A stretch of DNA of 64,000 bases. Source: Desulfuromonas sp. AOP6. GTDB lineage: Bacteria; Desulfobacterota; Desulfuromonadia; Desulfuromonadales; SZUA-540. Shown here piece after piece: positions 40,295 through 49,693 of the stretch. The stretch spans positions 3,128,001 through 3,192,000 of the forward strand of contig NZ_AP022810.1 of the NCBI RefSeq assembly GCF_009731355.2, written 5' to 3'. Below the pieces are notes generated by a model. That model had not been told where the DNA came from and did no database searches. It saw only the letters and a list, made by a program, of their open reading frames with translations. Numbering within the stretch: position 1 is the first letter of the stretch; each line of letters opens with the position of its first letter. Position numbers and translations under genes: made by a program.

Positions 40295-43200
40295 TTATGG
40301 CTGGGTGACTGTCGGATCGTAGAAGAGGATGCGCCGGAACCAGGCATCGGCGCCAACTTCGTTGCCGGCCATGTCAAAATCCCACTGATTCCAGACCGAG
40401 TAGAAGAACTGCCCGCCCGGACTGGTGGTGACGGAGGCCTCGCCCGATTCGAGGAACTGGCTGCCCTCGATGGCGTCGAACTCATTGCAAAAGTCGGCAT
40501 ATCCTGTCACCGTTTCCACACACTCTGCCGCCGTGTCGGCCCAGACCAGATAGTCATCCCCCCAGTCGACGGCGCGGCTGTAGAACAAGTCGAGAGGCGG
40601 TGCCTCGCCGGCGTCGTAGGCGCTGCTGTGTCCCGTCTCGTAAACCATGAAGAAGCGGGACGGATTGCGCACGTCGTCGGCATAAAGCGGTGCCACGAAA
40701 CCGGCGGGCAGCGACGTGGTGCTGACCCAGGCCTCGGTGATGCTGCGAGTGGTCGGCGAGTAGCGCGGGTCGAGGACCGTCACCTTGGAACCAAGCAATT
40801 GGGAGACGTTCCTGGCCTGCTCGAATTCACCGGCCGTGTAACTGACACATACGGGATATTCCGTCTCGGCGCCGGTCGCCCCCATCCACTCGCAGGTCGT
40901 GGTGCCGTCGCCCGCGTAGGTGATGCCGTCCGTGTGCGTGAAACTGGCCGGCAGGGTCGTCCAGGTCACGCCCCCGTCAAAGGAGCGCCGGACATAGAGG
41001 TTGACGATATCCTTGGCATCGGTCAGGGCCTTCCAGTTGTTGGTCCAGCCGTACATGGCCATCACCATGTCACCGGCCAGGAAGCCACGGTGCCCCTTGG
41101 CCATGTCGTAGGGATTGGCCCAGGAGGTATCATCGAGATTGCTCTCCAGCACGGCCTCACCACCATAACTGGCACCGTACTGCTGCCAGGTCAGGATCTT
41201 GGAGATCGGCTCGCTGTCTTCCATGTTCATATCGTCAAAGTAGTCGTTGAAAGGGAAGGCTTCCAGGCAACTGCTGGCATCGGCGCAGGTCTCGCCGGTG
41301 AGGATGGTATTGCCCGAAAGATTGATGGCCGGGGCGCCACACAAGCCCTTGACATAGCGGGGATTGCTGCCGTCGGTAAAGACCCAGGCGGAGGTGCCGT
41401 CGGGGTTTTCGCAAACCATGTTGGCATAATCGTAGGGATTAGCCTGGTAATCCAAACCACCCTGACACACTTCCTCTTCGCGGCAGCTGCTCTCATCCGT
41501 GACACAGGTTTCCACCTGATTGCAGACTTCCCCATCCTGGCAGGTTTGGGCCGCGAAGGTCGGGTTGCCGTTCGCATCGAGGTAAGGATAGCATTTCAGC
41601 GGCGGGTCGTCTCCCTGGCACTGCCCCGGGTTCGGTTTGTAGGCGGGATTGGGAACATTGTCCACACACTCTGTTACGAGCGTGCAGACCGTTTCGGTCG
41701 TGCACACTTCGTCACAGACCGTTTCCATCGTACAGACTTCGTCAACAAGGGGGATCGCGAAGCGTCGGGCCATGATATCGGCCGGACCGCCGCGGCGGAT
41801 GATGCCCTGTTTCCATAATTGAAGACCTACCAGACCGCTGGGACCGGCATCGTACCAATCCTGGGAGATGACACTCGGTCGCCGGGCGATCTCCGTCTGA
41901 TACAGGGTCGTCTCCAGACCACCCTGGGTCTCGAAAATCGGGTCTACCTTGAAGGCGTAGAAGTTGTGCCCGAACAGGGGAGCGGCTTCAAGCAGGTCGG
42001 TGGGATCTGACCAGTCATCCGGGTAGACCGCCGGCTGATTGAGCATCAGGCCCTGGGAGACCAGCTCGGGTTGGAACATGTCGAAAGTATGGTACCAGAC
42101 GTTCTTGCCCATATCGCGCTTGTCGGCATCGGTGAGCTCGTCGCAGTCGCCGTCGTCACAGACATCACCGAGCCCCTTGTTTTCTTCGTAGGCCATATAG
42201 AACCAAGCACTGTCGATGGGGAAAGCATCGGGATTGAGTTTGTCAAAGAGGCCGGTGGACGAGTAGCCGTGCAAGCCAAGGCGAGCACGGGTGGCGCCAG
42301 TGGTGCCGCGCATGAGGCGGCCGTCTTCGGTAATGCACATGTTGACGTCGTGCTGCACCGCCAGGCCCCCCTCATCGGGGACCTCGATGGTGACGGTCAC
42401 CGAGTCGGCACAGAAATCAGCCGTGCCGCTGCCATCGAAGTCGGCGTAACAGTAAGGCTTATCGCCCTCGGCCACGCACATGGTGTTGTCGGTCAGGCGC
42501 ACGGGCATCGCCATCGGTACGGCGGCCTGGGGGCTACCGGTCGGGTTGGCGGCGACCCAGGTGGCCAGATCCCCGGTCTCCCCATAAAACGTGCCATAGG
42601 TGCTGTCGGCGACCAGACCGAAGTCGTTCCAGCCAATATAGGAGTACCAGACGTCGGTCTGATGGTGCGCCACCGCGCCGCTCCAGCCCTCACCGGGGCC
42701 TTCCCCCTCGCCGGGACGGATGCCGTCCGGGTCTTCCTGCCAGGTGACCACACAGCCGGCCCCCTTGACGCAGACCACCTCCGGCCGATTGGCGTCGCGC
42801 TCGGCCGAGCTCAGGCGTTCGGCCTTGAACCAGGTGAAGGTGGCGGGCTCGCCTTCGGCAGCCGGGGGCAGCATGACGCCACGGGCCACCCAGACCGCCG
42901 CGTAGGGGAGTTCGCCGACCAGGGGATAGCCCTCGTCAGCCAGATCGGAGGACCCCTGCGAACCGGCAACACCGAAATGATCCTCCAGATAGAGGCAGGG
43001 GGTGCCGATCAGGTCGCCGTCCGTACAGGCCGTGGCATCGGGGATCCTTCCCTGCGCTTGCAGGTAGGCGGCCAGCAATTCGCGCTCACCCTCACTCATC
43101 GCATAGGTCGGGCTACCGCCGCTGGCGTAGCGGCTCACCCAGGCGATCATCACCTTGTTTCCATCCGAAGCGGCAAAGGTGCGGCCGACATCCCCCGGGT

Positions 43201-43636
43201 AAGGGATTTTTTTCCTGCCATCCTTGATCTTGAAGGAGGACAGGTCTCCAGACTTGGAAAGGTTGGTGCGTTTCCAGGTGGCGCCGTCATCGAGGCTGAC
43301 AGCCCCATAGGCGTCGCGCTGGCCATGACCGGGAAAGCCCCCGTAGCCTTCCTCCTCGATTAAATCCACGTGGCCATCGGTGTAGTGGCTGATTAAAGGG
43401 CGCGCGTAGGCGCGGGTTTCGAGGAGAGTTCCTTCGGCATCGTAGTATGGGATTCCGTCAGTCGGCAGAGTGCCATCCGAGGCTTGCGCCGGCACATAGA
43501 GGGGCAGCATACGGATAGCGGCGAATTCCGTTTCCAGCTCCGGTGTGTTGGAAATATTCTTGCGGAACATGGGGCCGTCATCGGCCCAGGCCGGGGCGGC
43601 GAGAAGAAACAGCAACAGAATGCTCAAGCATCTCAT
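40295..43636 (-). CDS. Giant secreted protein with Cys-rich insert (BNR/sialidase-like), copy 2
   Basis: This 1113-residue protein has a signal peptide (about 1-18) and then a beta-rich body with sialidase-type repeats (AVSLDDGATWKR, RRSFDGGVTWTTLP). A Cys-rich insert at about 630-750 repeats ETVCDEVCTTETVCT. It is homologous to the 1296-residue protein encoded just upstream: GEFEQARNxSQL, PLDLFYxxxxDxG and WFRRI match near both C-termini. It lacks that protein's first 350 or so residues. No membrane anchor is visible. It resembles proteins I recall being named choice-of-anchor O; this is unverified. Its function is unknown. Confidence 0.8.
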   Translation of the reverse strand: MRCLSILLLFLLAAPAWADDGPMFRKNISNTPELETEFAAIRMLPLYVPAQASDGTLPTDGIPYYDAEGTLLETRAYARPLISHYTDGHVDLIEEEGYGGFPGHGQRDAYGAVSLDDGATWKRTNLSKSGDLSSFKIKDGRKKIPYPGDVGRTFAASDGNKVMIAWVSRYASGGSPTYAMSEGERELLAAYLQAQGRIPDATACTDGDLIGTPCLYLEDHFGVAGSQGSSDLADEGYPLVGELPYAAVWVARGVMLPPAAEGEPATFTWFKAERLSSAERDANRPEVVCVKGAGCVVTWQEDPDGIRPGEGEGPGEGWSGAVAHHQTDVWYSYIGWNDFGLVADSTYGTFYGETGDLATWVAANPTGSPQAAVPMAMPVRLTDNTMCVAEGDKPYCYADFDGSGTADFCADSVTVTIEVPDEGGLAVQHDVNMCITEDGRLMRGTTGATRARLGLHGYSSTGLFDKLNPDAFPIDSAWFYMAYEENKGLGDVCDDGDCDELTDADKRDMGKNVWYHTFDMFQPELVSQGLMLNQPAVYPDDWSDPTDLLEAAPLFGHNFYAFKVDPIFETQGGLETTLYQTEIARRPSVISQDWYDAGPSGLVGLQLWKQGIIRRGGPADIMARRFAIPLVDEVCTMETVCDEVCTTETVCTLVTECVDNVPNPAYKPNPGQCQGDDPPLKCYPYLDANGNPTFAAQTCQDGEVCNQVETCVTDESSCREEEVCQGGLDYQANPYDYANMVCENPDGTSAWVFTDGSNPRYVKGLCGAPAINLSGNTILTGETCADASSCLEAFPFNDYFDDMNMEDSEPISKILTWQQYGASYGGEAVLESNLDDTSWANPYDMAKGHRGFLAGDMVMAMYGWTNNWKALTDAKDIVNLYVRRSFDGGVTWTTLPASFTHTDGITYAGDGTTTCEWMGATGAETEYPVCVSYTAGEFEQARNVSQLLGSKVTVLDPRYSPTTRSITEAWVSTTSLPAGFVAPLYADDVRNPSRFFMVYETGHSSAYDAGEAPPLDLFYSRAVDWGDDYLVWADTAAECVETVTGYADFCNEFDAIEGSQFLESGEASVTTSPGGQFFYSVWNQWDFDMAGNEVGADAWFRRILFYDPTVTQP

Positions 43637-43654
43637 GGTCTGTACCCCTTTCGA

Positions 43655-43691
43655 AAAAAGGCCAGGGACACCTGCCGAGCGTCCCTGGCCA
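43655..43691 (-). terminator. Terminator between the two giant protein genes
   Basis: GGCCAGGGAC and GTCCCTGGCC form a perfect 10-bp stem followed on the minus strand by six T. It separates the 1296- and 1113-residue genes. Confidence 0.85.
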
Positions 43692-43699
43692 TCACGGTC

Positions 43700-46600
43700 T
43701 TAAGGTGTCGTCGGCGTGCCGACATTATTCTCGAATTCCATCGGCATAATGCGCCGGAACCAGATGTCGCTTCCTTCAAAGTGGGTCGGGTTGGCTTCAT
43801 CCAGCGGGGCCAGTTCCTGCAACCAGGTGCCGTAGAAGCGGGAACCGTCAGGCGTCATGCGGATCTGGACCTCGCCCTGCTCCGGATCTCCTTTGGCAAG
43901 ATAGCCCCAGCGGGTGACGGTCTCACCGGCAAAGTTGCCATCGCTGTCCGGATTGACCTCCCATTCATCCAGCACGAAGGTCTCGCCTCGGTCCTGCGTA
44001 AAGGTGTAGAACAGGTCCAGAGGGACGGCATTTTCCTGCTCACCGGTGAGAGGATCCTTTTTCGGATTCGTCGAGGTGCCGTAAGCCAGGTAGACGACCT
44101 TGTTGTTGTAGAGGTCTTCCGGATGGGCCGTGGTGTCAGACAAGGTCGGATTCCCATTGAGATCCAATACCGTAGCGTCAAGAATCTTGCCGGCGGGAGG
44201 AGCGACGATGCGGGGCTCGATGACGCTGGACTTGGCGTTGGGCAACTGGGACATATTGCGGGCCTGTTCGAATTCGCCGGCCGCATAGGTATAAATGACA
44301 TCTTCGGTCACGATATTCCCGTCGGCATCCCTTTCAAAGTCCAGGTTGCCTTCGGCATCAGACGTCATCACCTTGAAGGTTTGCGTGTAACTGACGCCGC
44401 TACCCAGGGGATCGGTGGACCAGGTCTGTCCACCGTCAAAAGAGCGGCGAATGAAGAAGTCATATTTGTCGTTACCGTTGCGGGCTGCGGCCCAGTTGGG
44501 CGTGTAGGAGTAGCCGACCATGAGGAAGTCGCCCCGCATGACGCCGCGATGGGCACGGGCGTCCTCATAGGGATTGGAGGCAGTGGAATCGTCCAGGTTT
44601 TCTGCCGTCTGCTCCCAGCGCACCACCTTGATGGCACCATAGGGGTCATCCGTGGTCGGATCGCCCAAACTGGAGGTGGTAAAAGTGGGGGTGACGGTAC
44701 TGATGTTCTGGGTCCCAACTGCGCAGATCTGCTTGCCATCAGGGGCCGTCATCCATTCATCGCAGACGATGTTCGTAAACCGGTAGGGATTGCCGGTCTG
44801 GGTTTTCGGCGCCACCACCCGCCGCAGCAAAATATCGGAGGGTCGGCCTGAGCCTTCCTCGCCCTCTTTATAGACGATGACCATGACCGTGGCGGAAGGG
44901 CCTGCGGCGCTCTTGCCCTGCAGGATGAAGCGGGCCCGCCGGGCATTTTCATAGGCTAACTGCGGCCGACCGAGATAGTCGAGCACCAGGTTGCCGTTTT
45001 CATCTTTCAGGTACAGGATATTCCCATCGGCATCACGGGCCGGCAGGTTGACGATATTGCCGGCGCTGACGGTCTCGGGGTTCTGGAAATCGAAGCTGTG
45101 GTAGATGACATTCTTGCCTTCTTCGACGATGTAGGTGTCACCACCGAACCCGGTACCATCTTCGGGTTCACTCCCCGTTTCGCCGGTATCGGGGGCGCCG
45201 GAGCCGGCGCCTTTGGTCTCTTCATAATTGACAATGGCCCAGGCGCTGGGGACCGTGTAGGAGGTTTCCACCACGTCTGGCGTAGCCGGGTTGTCGCCCG
45301 TGATCGTCTTGGTGTACGGCTGCATCATCAGGTTGGGGCGGGAGGCGCCAGTATCCCCGTCCATCAGCCGGTCATCGGCGGTGATGCAGACATTCTTCGT
45401 TTCGCCCTGCTCATTGACGAAAGGATAATAATCTTCGCAAAGGCCGTCGATCATAAAGCCGTAACGGTGCGTACCGTCGCCATCGCCTACGGATTCATAG
45501 TTGGCAACGGGGGTCCAGGTCTCAAAGTCCGTGGTGGTCGCCATCAGGTTATCGCTGTTGAGCACGTCGTTATCCGAAATACGCACCGGTAGTGACATGG
45601 GCACCAGCGCCTTGGCGCGCCCGACCAGATCATGCTGAGGATCACCACCCGCAGCGAAGTTCGCATCGACCTTGGCGAAATCCGCCAAGGAAATATAGCT
45701 GTACCAGATATCCGTCTTGTGGTTGGTGGTCGCGCCGCTCCAGCCATGGCCTGGCCCCACGAATTTACCCGGCCGCAGTCCGGCAGGGTCTTCCTGCCAG
45801 ATCAAACCCATACCGGCGCTGTCGGCGCCCCCAAGGAAAAGCTGCAGAGCATCGCGGCGACCGGATGTCAACCGTTCAGGCTTGAACCAGACGATATCGC
45901 CGACATAGTCGCCCAGACCGGCCTCGACATTTTTCTGGGTGGCGATAATGCCGCGCGCCGCCCACACACAGCTGTAGGGCAATTCGCCGACCTCGGGAAA
46001 ACCGTCTTCCGTGTAGTCATGAGAGAGCTGCGGACCGCCGACACCCCAGATATCGTCTTCGTAGTAGGCGTTGTCGTAGGGATAGTCGTCTGTGAGAGGA
46101 TCGACATCGATAGCGTAGCGCGGCTTGCCGCCGTTGCAGAATTTGCTGGACCATGCCACCAGGATGTTGTTGCCCTGAACCTGCATGACCGGCTTTCTGG
46201 TATCCCCGTAGTAGGGGGTGCCGTTGGCCAGGGTAAAGGAAGACCGATCCGCCGAGCGGGAAAGATTCATGCGCTTCCAGGTGTTGCCGTCGTCGCGCGA
46301 CACGGCGACCCAGACATCGGCGGCACCCGTGGTGGGGTCTTCGTCCGTATAGGTGATAACCAGTGGCTTGGCCTCTTCGGCGGTGCGGATCAGGTTGCCC
46401 ACCTCATCATAATAACTGATGATCGTGGCCGAACCATCGGCTTTGAAAGCCGGAAACCACATGCGCATATCGTTCATCTTGGCCTTGGCGCTGGCCTCAG
46501 ACGGCGTTCGCGAGATATTCTTACGCAGCATGGTGCCGGCGACCGTCTCTTCAAGGTGCGCCTTGGCCTCGTCAGCGGAAACCATGACCAGACTCAATCC

Positions 46601-47590
46601 ACGCAGGCTGGCCTCGTAGAGGGCCTCATCGAGGATCGCTTCGATTTCGACCCCATTGCTGAAGTCGAAAGCGCTTAAACCCAGGCGCCCCATGGCGGCG
46701 TCCAGAGCCGCGACGACATCCGGGGTAATCGTGATGCGGTCACTCGGGTTGGCATCGGCATCCAAACTTTGCAGCAGGCGAGCCATGTTGATGACTTCGG
46801 CACTGTCCGTATCCGCCATCTCGAAAAGATCAAGAGGGGAGATGCGATGATCGGCAACGGTGCTACCCAGAGCATAGTGGCCAATGGACAGCGAAACCTT
46901 TTCGTCCGGGAAGAAATCAAAAGCGCCGGCCTCATCAGTTATGCCCCCATGGGTCGGGGTTGCAAAGGAGAGCCCTTCAACCGGACTATCAATGAAGTGG
47001 CCACGCCGTGGATGCGACAGCATATAACTGAACCACCAGCCTTTGCCCACCCCTTCGAACTCGGCATAATAGGCGTCATCGTAAATGCCGACCTCAGTAG
47101 CACAACCATCCCCCGTATAGGCCCAGGCCGCGGCTGATACCGGTTTTCCATCGGCCCCCACTCCCGCCATGCTGACATGAACAGCGATATTCTGGATTCT
47201 GAGATCCATGTACGGTTCCCCCCAACTGAAACCAAGATCATCGGCGAGGCTCAGTTCGAGATCATAGCTTGGCGCATGGAGAGCTTCGGCCTTGTAATTG
47301 AACTTCCCCGGGATGAGATTTCCTTTTTTGGTGGCGGGCACGGGCTCCACGCCGACATAAATATGAACGTCAAGCAACTGCCAGGACTCATCCACAGCAT
47401 CCAGCTTGACATGGAATGCATCCCCCGTGTTCCACACCTTGGCCGTTCCCACCTGCTGTAGCGTCTGAGTGATGAGCGGCGCCTGCAACAGTCCCGGGCC
47501 TTCGTGGTAAACAGCACTACCATAGGCCGGTGAAATAACTGTTGCCATCAAGACAACGGTCCCCATTACCAATCGTATCCACGTTTTCAT
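43700..47590 (-). CDS. Giant secreted multidomain protein (BNR/sialidase-like), copy 1
   Basis: This 1296-residue protein has a signal peptide (about 1-25). An N-terminal beta domain (about 26-200) is followed by a segment FIDSPVEGLSFATPTHGGITDE...GAFDFFPDEKVSLSIG typical of surface proteins, and a helical stretch (about 290-350). The long body starts at MLRKNISRTPSEA, with BNR-like repeats (AVSRDDGNTWKRMNLS, RRSFDGGQTWS). The body is shared with the 1113-residue neighbour. Few Cys are present, unlike that neighbour. GAGGAGGAG precedes the ATG. It is probably surface or matrix associated. The ligand is unknown. Confidence 0.8.
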   Translation of the reverse strand: MKTWIRLVMGTVVLMATVISPAYGSAVYHEGPGLLQAPLITQTLQQVGTAKVWNTGDAFHVKLDAVDESWQLLDVHIYVGVEPVPATKKGNLIPGKFNYKAEALHAPSYDLELSLADDLGFSWGEPYMDLRIQNIAVHVSMAGVGADGKPVSAAAWAYTGDGCATEVGIYDDAYYAEFEGVGKGWWFSYMLSHPRRGHFIDSPVEGLSFATPTHGGITDEAGAFDFFPDEKVSLSIGHYALGSTVADHRISPLDLFEMADTDSAEVINMARLLQSLDADANPSDRITITPDVVAALDAAMGRLGLSAFDFSNGVEIEAILDEALYEASLRGLSLVMVSADEAKAHLEETVAGTMLRKNISRTPSEASAKAKMNDMRMWFPAFKADGSATIISYYDEVGNLIRTAEEAKPLVITYTDEDPTTGAADVWVAVSRDDGNTWKRMNLSRSADRSSFTLANGTPYYGDTRKPVMQVQGNNILVAWSSKFCNGGKPRYAIDVDPLTDDYPYDNAYYEDDIWGVGGPQLSHDYTEDGFPEVGELPYSCVWAARGIIATQKNVEAGLGDYVGDIVWFKPERLTSGRRDALQLFLGGADSAGMGLIWQEDPAGLRPGKFVGPGHGWSGATTNHKTDIWYSYISLADFAKVDANFAAGGDPQHDLVGRAKALVPMSLPVRISDNDVLNSDNLMATTTDFETWTPVANYESVGDGDGTHRYGFMIDGLCEDYYPFVNEQGETKNVCITADDRLMDGDTGASRPNLMMQPYTKTITGDNPATPDVVETSYTVPSAWAIVNYEETKGAGSGAPDTGETGSEPEDGTGFGGDTYIVEEGKNVIYHSFDFQNPETVSAGNIVNLPARDADGNILYLKDENGNLVLDYLGRPQLAYENARRARFILQGKSAAGPSATVMVIVYKEGEEGSGRPSDILLRRVVAPKTQTGNPYRFTNIVCDEWMTAPDGKQICAVGTQNISTVTPTFTTSSLGDPTTDDPYGAIKVVRWEQTAENLDDSTASNPYEDARAHRGVMRGDFLMVGYSYTPNWAAARNGNDKYDFFIRRSFDGGQTWSTDPLGSGVSYTQTFKVMTSDAEGNLDFERDADGNIVTEDVIYTYAAGEFEQARNMSQLPNAKSSVIEPRIVAPPAGKILDATVLDLNGNPTLSDTTAHPEDLYNNKVVYLAYGTSTNPKKDPLTGEQENAVPLDLFYTFTQDRGETFVLDEWEVNPDSDGNFAGETVTRWGYLAKGDPEQGEVQIRMTPDGSRFYGTWLQELAPLDEANPTHFEGSDIWFRRIMPMEFENNVGTPTTP

Positions 47591-47635
47591 GAAAACTCCT
47601 CCTCTCTCTTTTTGTCCCTCGAATAACCAGTAACG

Positions 47636-47656
47636 AATAAAAACGCCGGTGCGTTT
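47636..47656 (-). terminator. Short terminator after the PilZ gene
   Basis: AAACGC and GCGTTT pair around ACCG and are followed by TTATT on the minus strand. The stem is short, so it is probably leaky into the giant-protein gene. Confidence 0.5.
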
Positions 47657-47695
47657 AAGCCACGCCTTGATGCAGGCAGGGTTACTTCAAAATGC

Positions 47696-48016
47696 TCAGA
47701 CAAAGGGCTTCAGCCTGTACTCCCCCGTGAACCGAACCGCAACGCCCGAGCTTTCCTGCCGCGTCACCTCCCCGTTTGTCACTAGATAGAGGTGGTGAAT
47801 CTCCTTTTCTGCCAGGGAAATCCGTATGAGCATTTCGATCTGAACCGCTTCCTTCTCACAGAAGGAAGCCCCGGTGTGGAAATAAGCCCCGCCGCTGGAA
47901 ATATCGCGCGTCAGCAAAAAAAGGGGTCTGGGGCTGTCATTGGAAGATTGGGGCATTATCAGAGCGGGCATCTGCATTTCAAACCGCTCAAAAACCCTCT
48001 GCTCGCTCTTTGGCAT
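47696..48016 (-). CDS. PilZ-domain c-di-GMP binding protein
   Basis: This 106-residue protein is a single PilZ domain with the RxxxR motif (R7-R11 in QRVFERF) and the DxSxxG motif (D38-I-S-S-G-G), both needed to bind c-di-GMP. The rest is the beta-barrel, ending GVAVRFTGEYRLKPFV. It should act as a c-di-GMP effector on another protein. It lies between a LuxR/CsgD-like regulator gene and the giant secreted proteins on the same strand, so it may link c-di-GMP to their production or export. Confidence 0.88.
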   Translation of the reverse strand: MPKSEQRVFERFEMQMPALIMPQSSNDSPRPLFLLTRDISSGGAYFHTGASFCEKEAVQIEMLIRISLAEKEIHHLYLVTNGEVTRQESSGVAVRFTGEYRLKPFV

Positions 48017-48262
48017 GGGCAGGAAGACTCCAGCATCGTTTCACAGGCTATTTTCACTGTTACTCATAGAAATACCGGACCCCGGCATAAACACCATCGG
48101 GCAGGTGACGGATTTTTTAATGATTTTTAACCTATTTTTAGTAAGCCATAGGGGGGAATGAACCAGACGGAACTCTCATACCGCCTCAACCTTTTTTCGT
48201 AGGCGGCCTTCATGTTCAGATAAAAATCGGCAGAGGAGTCCTGTGATAAAGCGGCGAGGAGA

Positions 48263-48955
48263 CTACTTCAGATGATGAGCTGCCCACAGAGCCGCCTGCA
48301 GGCGGTTACGGGCGCCAATTTTTTTGAAGATGTTGTAGAGGTGGGTTTTTACAGTGTGGGGGCTGATATAAAGGCGGGTGCAGATGGTCTCATTATCGGC
48401 ACCGGCGGCGAGAAGGGCGAGGACATCCCTTTCCCGGGGGGTCAGGATCGCCGCCGTATTCTTCTGTGGATGCGATACTTGCGTTCGCCGGCTAACATAC
48501 TCCATCATGACTTCTCGGGAAGCCCAGATTTCGCCCCGTTTCAGGGCGCAAATTCCTTTAAGGATGCTCTCGGCCCGGTCATCCTCGAAAAAAAATCCAC
48601 GTACTCCAAGCTCGAGCAGTTCAGAAACAGGGGCTTCATTACGCATCAGATTGAACAGAACAAGGGTTTCGTTCTGGAGAAAAGATGGAGCGTCTTTCCT
48701 GAGCTGCGTCAGCAGGTCGCTTCCGGCCCCCCCCGCGGCATCAAAGAAAATCAACCGAGGCATAACGGGAGCATTTTCCACGGACAGGGGAGGAATATCT
48801 TGCAGAAAAGGAACGACATTCCACTGGGCCGGAGTCTGGGAAGCGATAAAGTGGGAAAAGATATCCGTGGCGAAACGCCTATTCCCCACAATGACAATGG
48901 GGCGATCTCTGTGCTGGCAGGTTGTGCAATGACGAGAATCCGTGGAAGAGTTCAC
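48263..48955 (-). CDS. LuxR-family regulator with degenerate receiver (CsgD-like)
   Basis: This 230-residue protein has an N-terminal receiver-like domain (about 18-140; PIVIVGNRRFATDIFSHF, LIFFDAAGG, LELGVRGFFFEDD). A LuxR helix-turn-helix follows (about 165-225; LTPRERDVLALLAAGADNETI, ISPHTVKTHLYNIFKKIG). The receiver lacks the usual acidic cluster near its start, so ordinary phosphorylation is doubtful, as in CsgD/VpsT regulators that control matrix genes. A Cys/His stretch at the start (HCTTCQHRD) could bind metal. The nearby targets would be the PilZ and giant-protein genes. Confidence 0.87.
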   Translation of the reverse strand: MNSSTDSRHCTTCQHRDRPIVIVGNRRFATDIFSHFIASQTPAQWNVVPFLQDIPPLSVENAPVMPRLIFFDAAGGAGSDLLTQLRKDAPSFLQNETLVLFNLMRNEAPVSELLELGVRGFFFEDDRAESILKGICALKRGEIWASREVMMEYVSRRTQVSHPQKNTAAILTPRERDVLALLAAGADNETICTRLYISPHTVKTHLYNIFKKIGARNRLQAALWAAHHLK

Positions 48956-49146
48956 GGCTTATCCTGGCGCCGGACCGGTGACTTTCTGCCATATCCACTT
49001 TTTCATTTCTGGGCGCCAAATAATTATGCCATAAAATTCTAGACCGCAGCCCGGAACAGCTTGTTTTTTATATTAAAATTTTATCATATTCATAGTTACA
49101 TCTATTTTCAAATTCACGCCTTTACCGCCTTCCGGCAAACGGACGC

Positions 49147-49176
49147 TTGACATTGGCCCTTGAGCAGGTTTAATTA
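49147..49176 (+). promoter_or_regulatory. Candidate promoter of the DUF3015-DUF4105 pair
   Basis: TTGACA (49147-49152) and TAATTA (49171-49176) are 18 bp apart, about 40-50 bp before the DUF3015 ribosome site. The preceding AT-rich gap 48956-49146 probably also holds the divergent luxR-type promoter. Confidence 0.5.
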
Positions 49177-49225
49177 GTCGAAGTCATTTTTCATCGACCA
49201 TTTCATCAAAAAGGAGGTTTATCAC

Positions 49226-49693
49226 ATGAAAAGAATTCTCGTAGCAACTCTGGCCCTTTCCCTTCTGGCCACCACGGCTTTTGCTGCCGGTCAAGCCGAC
49301 AGAAACACGGGCTGCGGCCTCGGTTCCCTGCTGTGGGAAGGCAAGGCGGACGGGTCGGTTATCTCCCAGTCCCTGCAGGCGACCACCAACGGAACCTTCG
49401 GCAACCAGACCTTCGGCATCACCTCGGGTACCCTCGGCTGCGAGCAGCCAGCCAACATCATCAAGAATGACCGCGCTCTCGCCTTCACCCGCGACAACCT
49501 CGACCCGCTGGCTCGTGACATCGCTGCCGGCGGCGGTGAAACCCTGGAGACTCTCGCCGAACTGCTGGAAGTTCCTGCCGCTGAGCGCGCCAACCTCTAC
49601 AGCCGCCTGCAGTCTAACTTCGAGCAGATTTTTGTCACCGGACAGGAAAGCAGCGCCGACGTTATCGACAGCATCATCACCATCGCAGGTTAA
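49226..49693 (+). CDS. DUF3015 exported protein
   Basis: This 155-residue protein has a signal peptide (MKRILVATLALSLLATTAFA). The mature domain starts with the GCGLGSLLW segment and has a second Cys (TLGCEQP), so one disulfide is likely, then a helical C-terminal half. This is the DUF3015 pattern. AAAAAGGAGGTTTATCAC precedes the ATG. Its TAA overlaps the ATG of the DUF4105 gene by one base, a coupled pair. Function is unknown; it is likely periplasmic. Confidence 0.85.
   Translation: MKRILVATLALSLLATTAFAAGQADRNTGCGLGSLLWEGKADGSVISQSLQATTNGTFGNQTFGITSGTLGCEQPANIIKNDRALAFTRDNLDPLARDIAAGGGETLETLAELLEVPAAERANLYSRLQSNFEQIFVTGQESSADVIDSIITIAG

Noticed and set aside
48017-48262. Region upstream of the PilZ gene checked for a GEMM (c-di-GMP) riboswitch
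   Set aside because: The conserved GEMM core and tetraloop receptor are not present on either strand.
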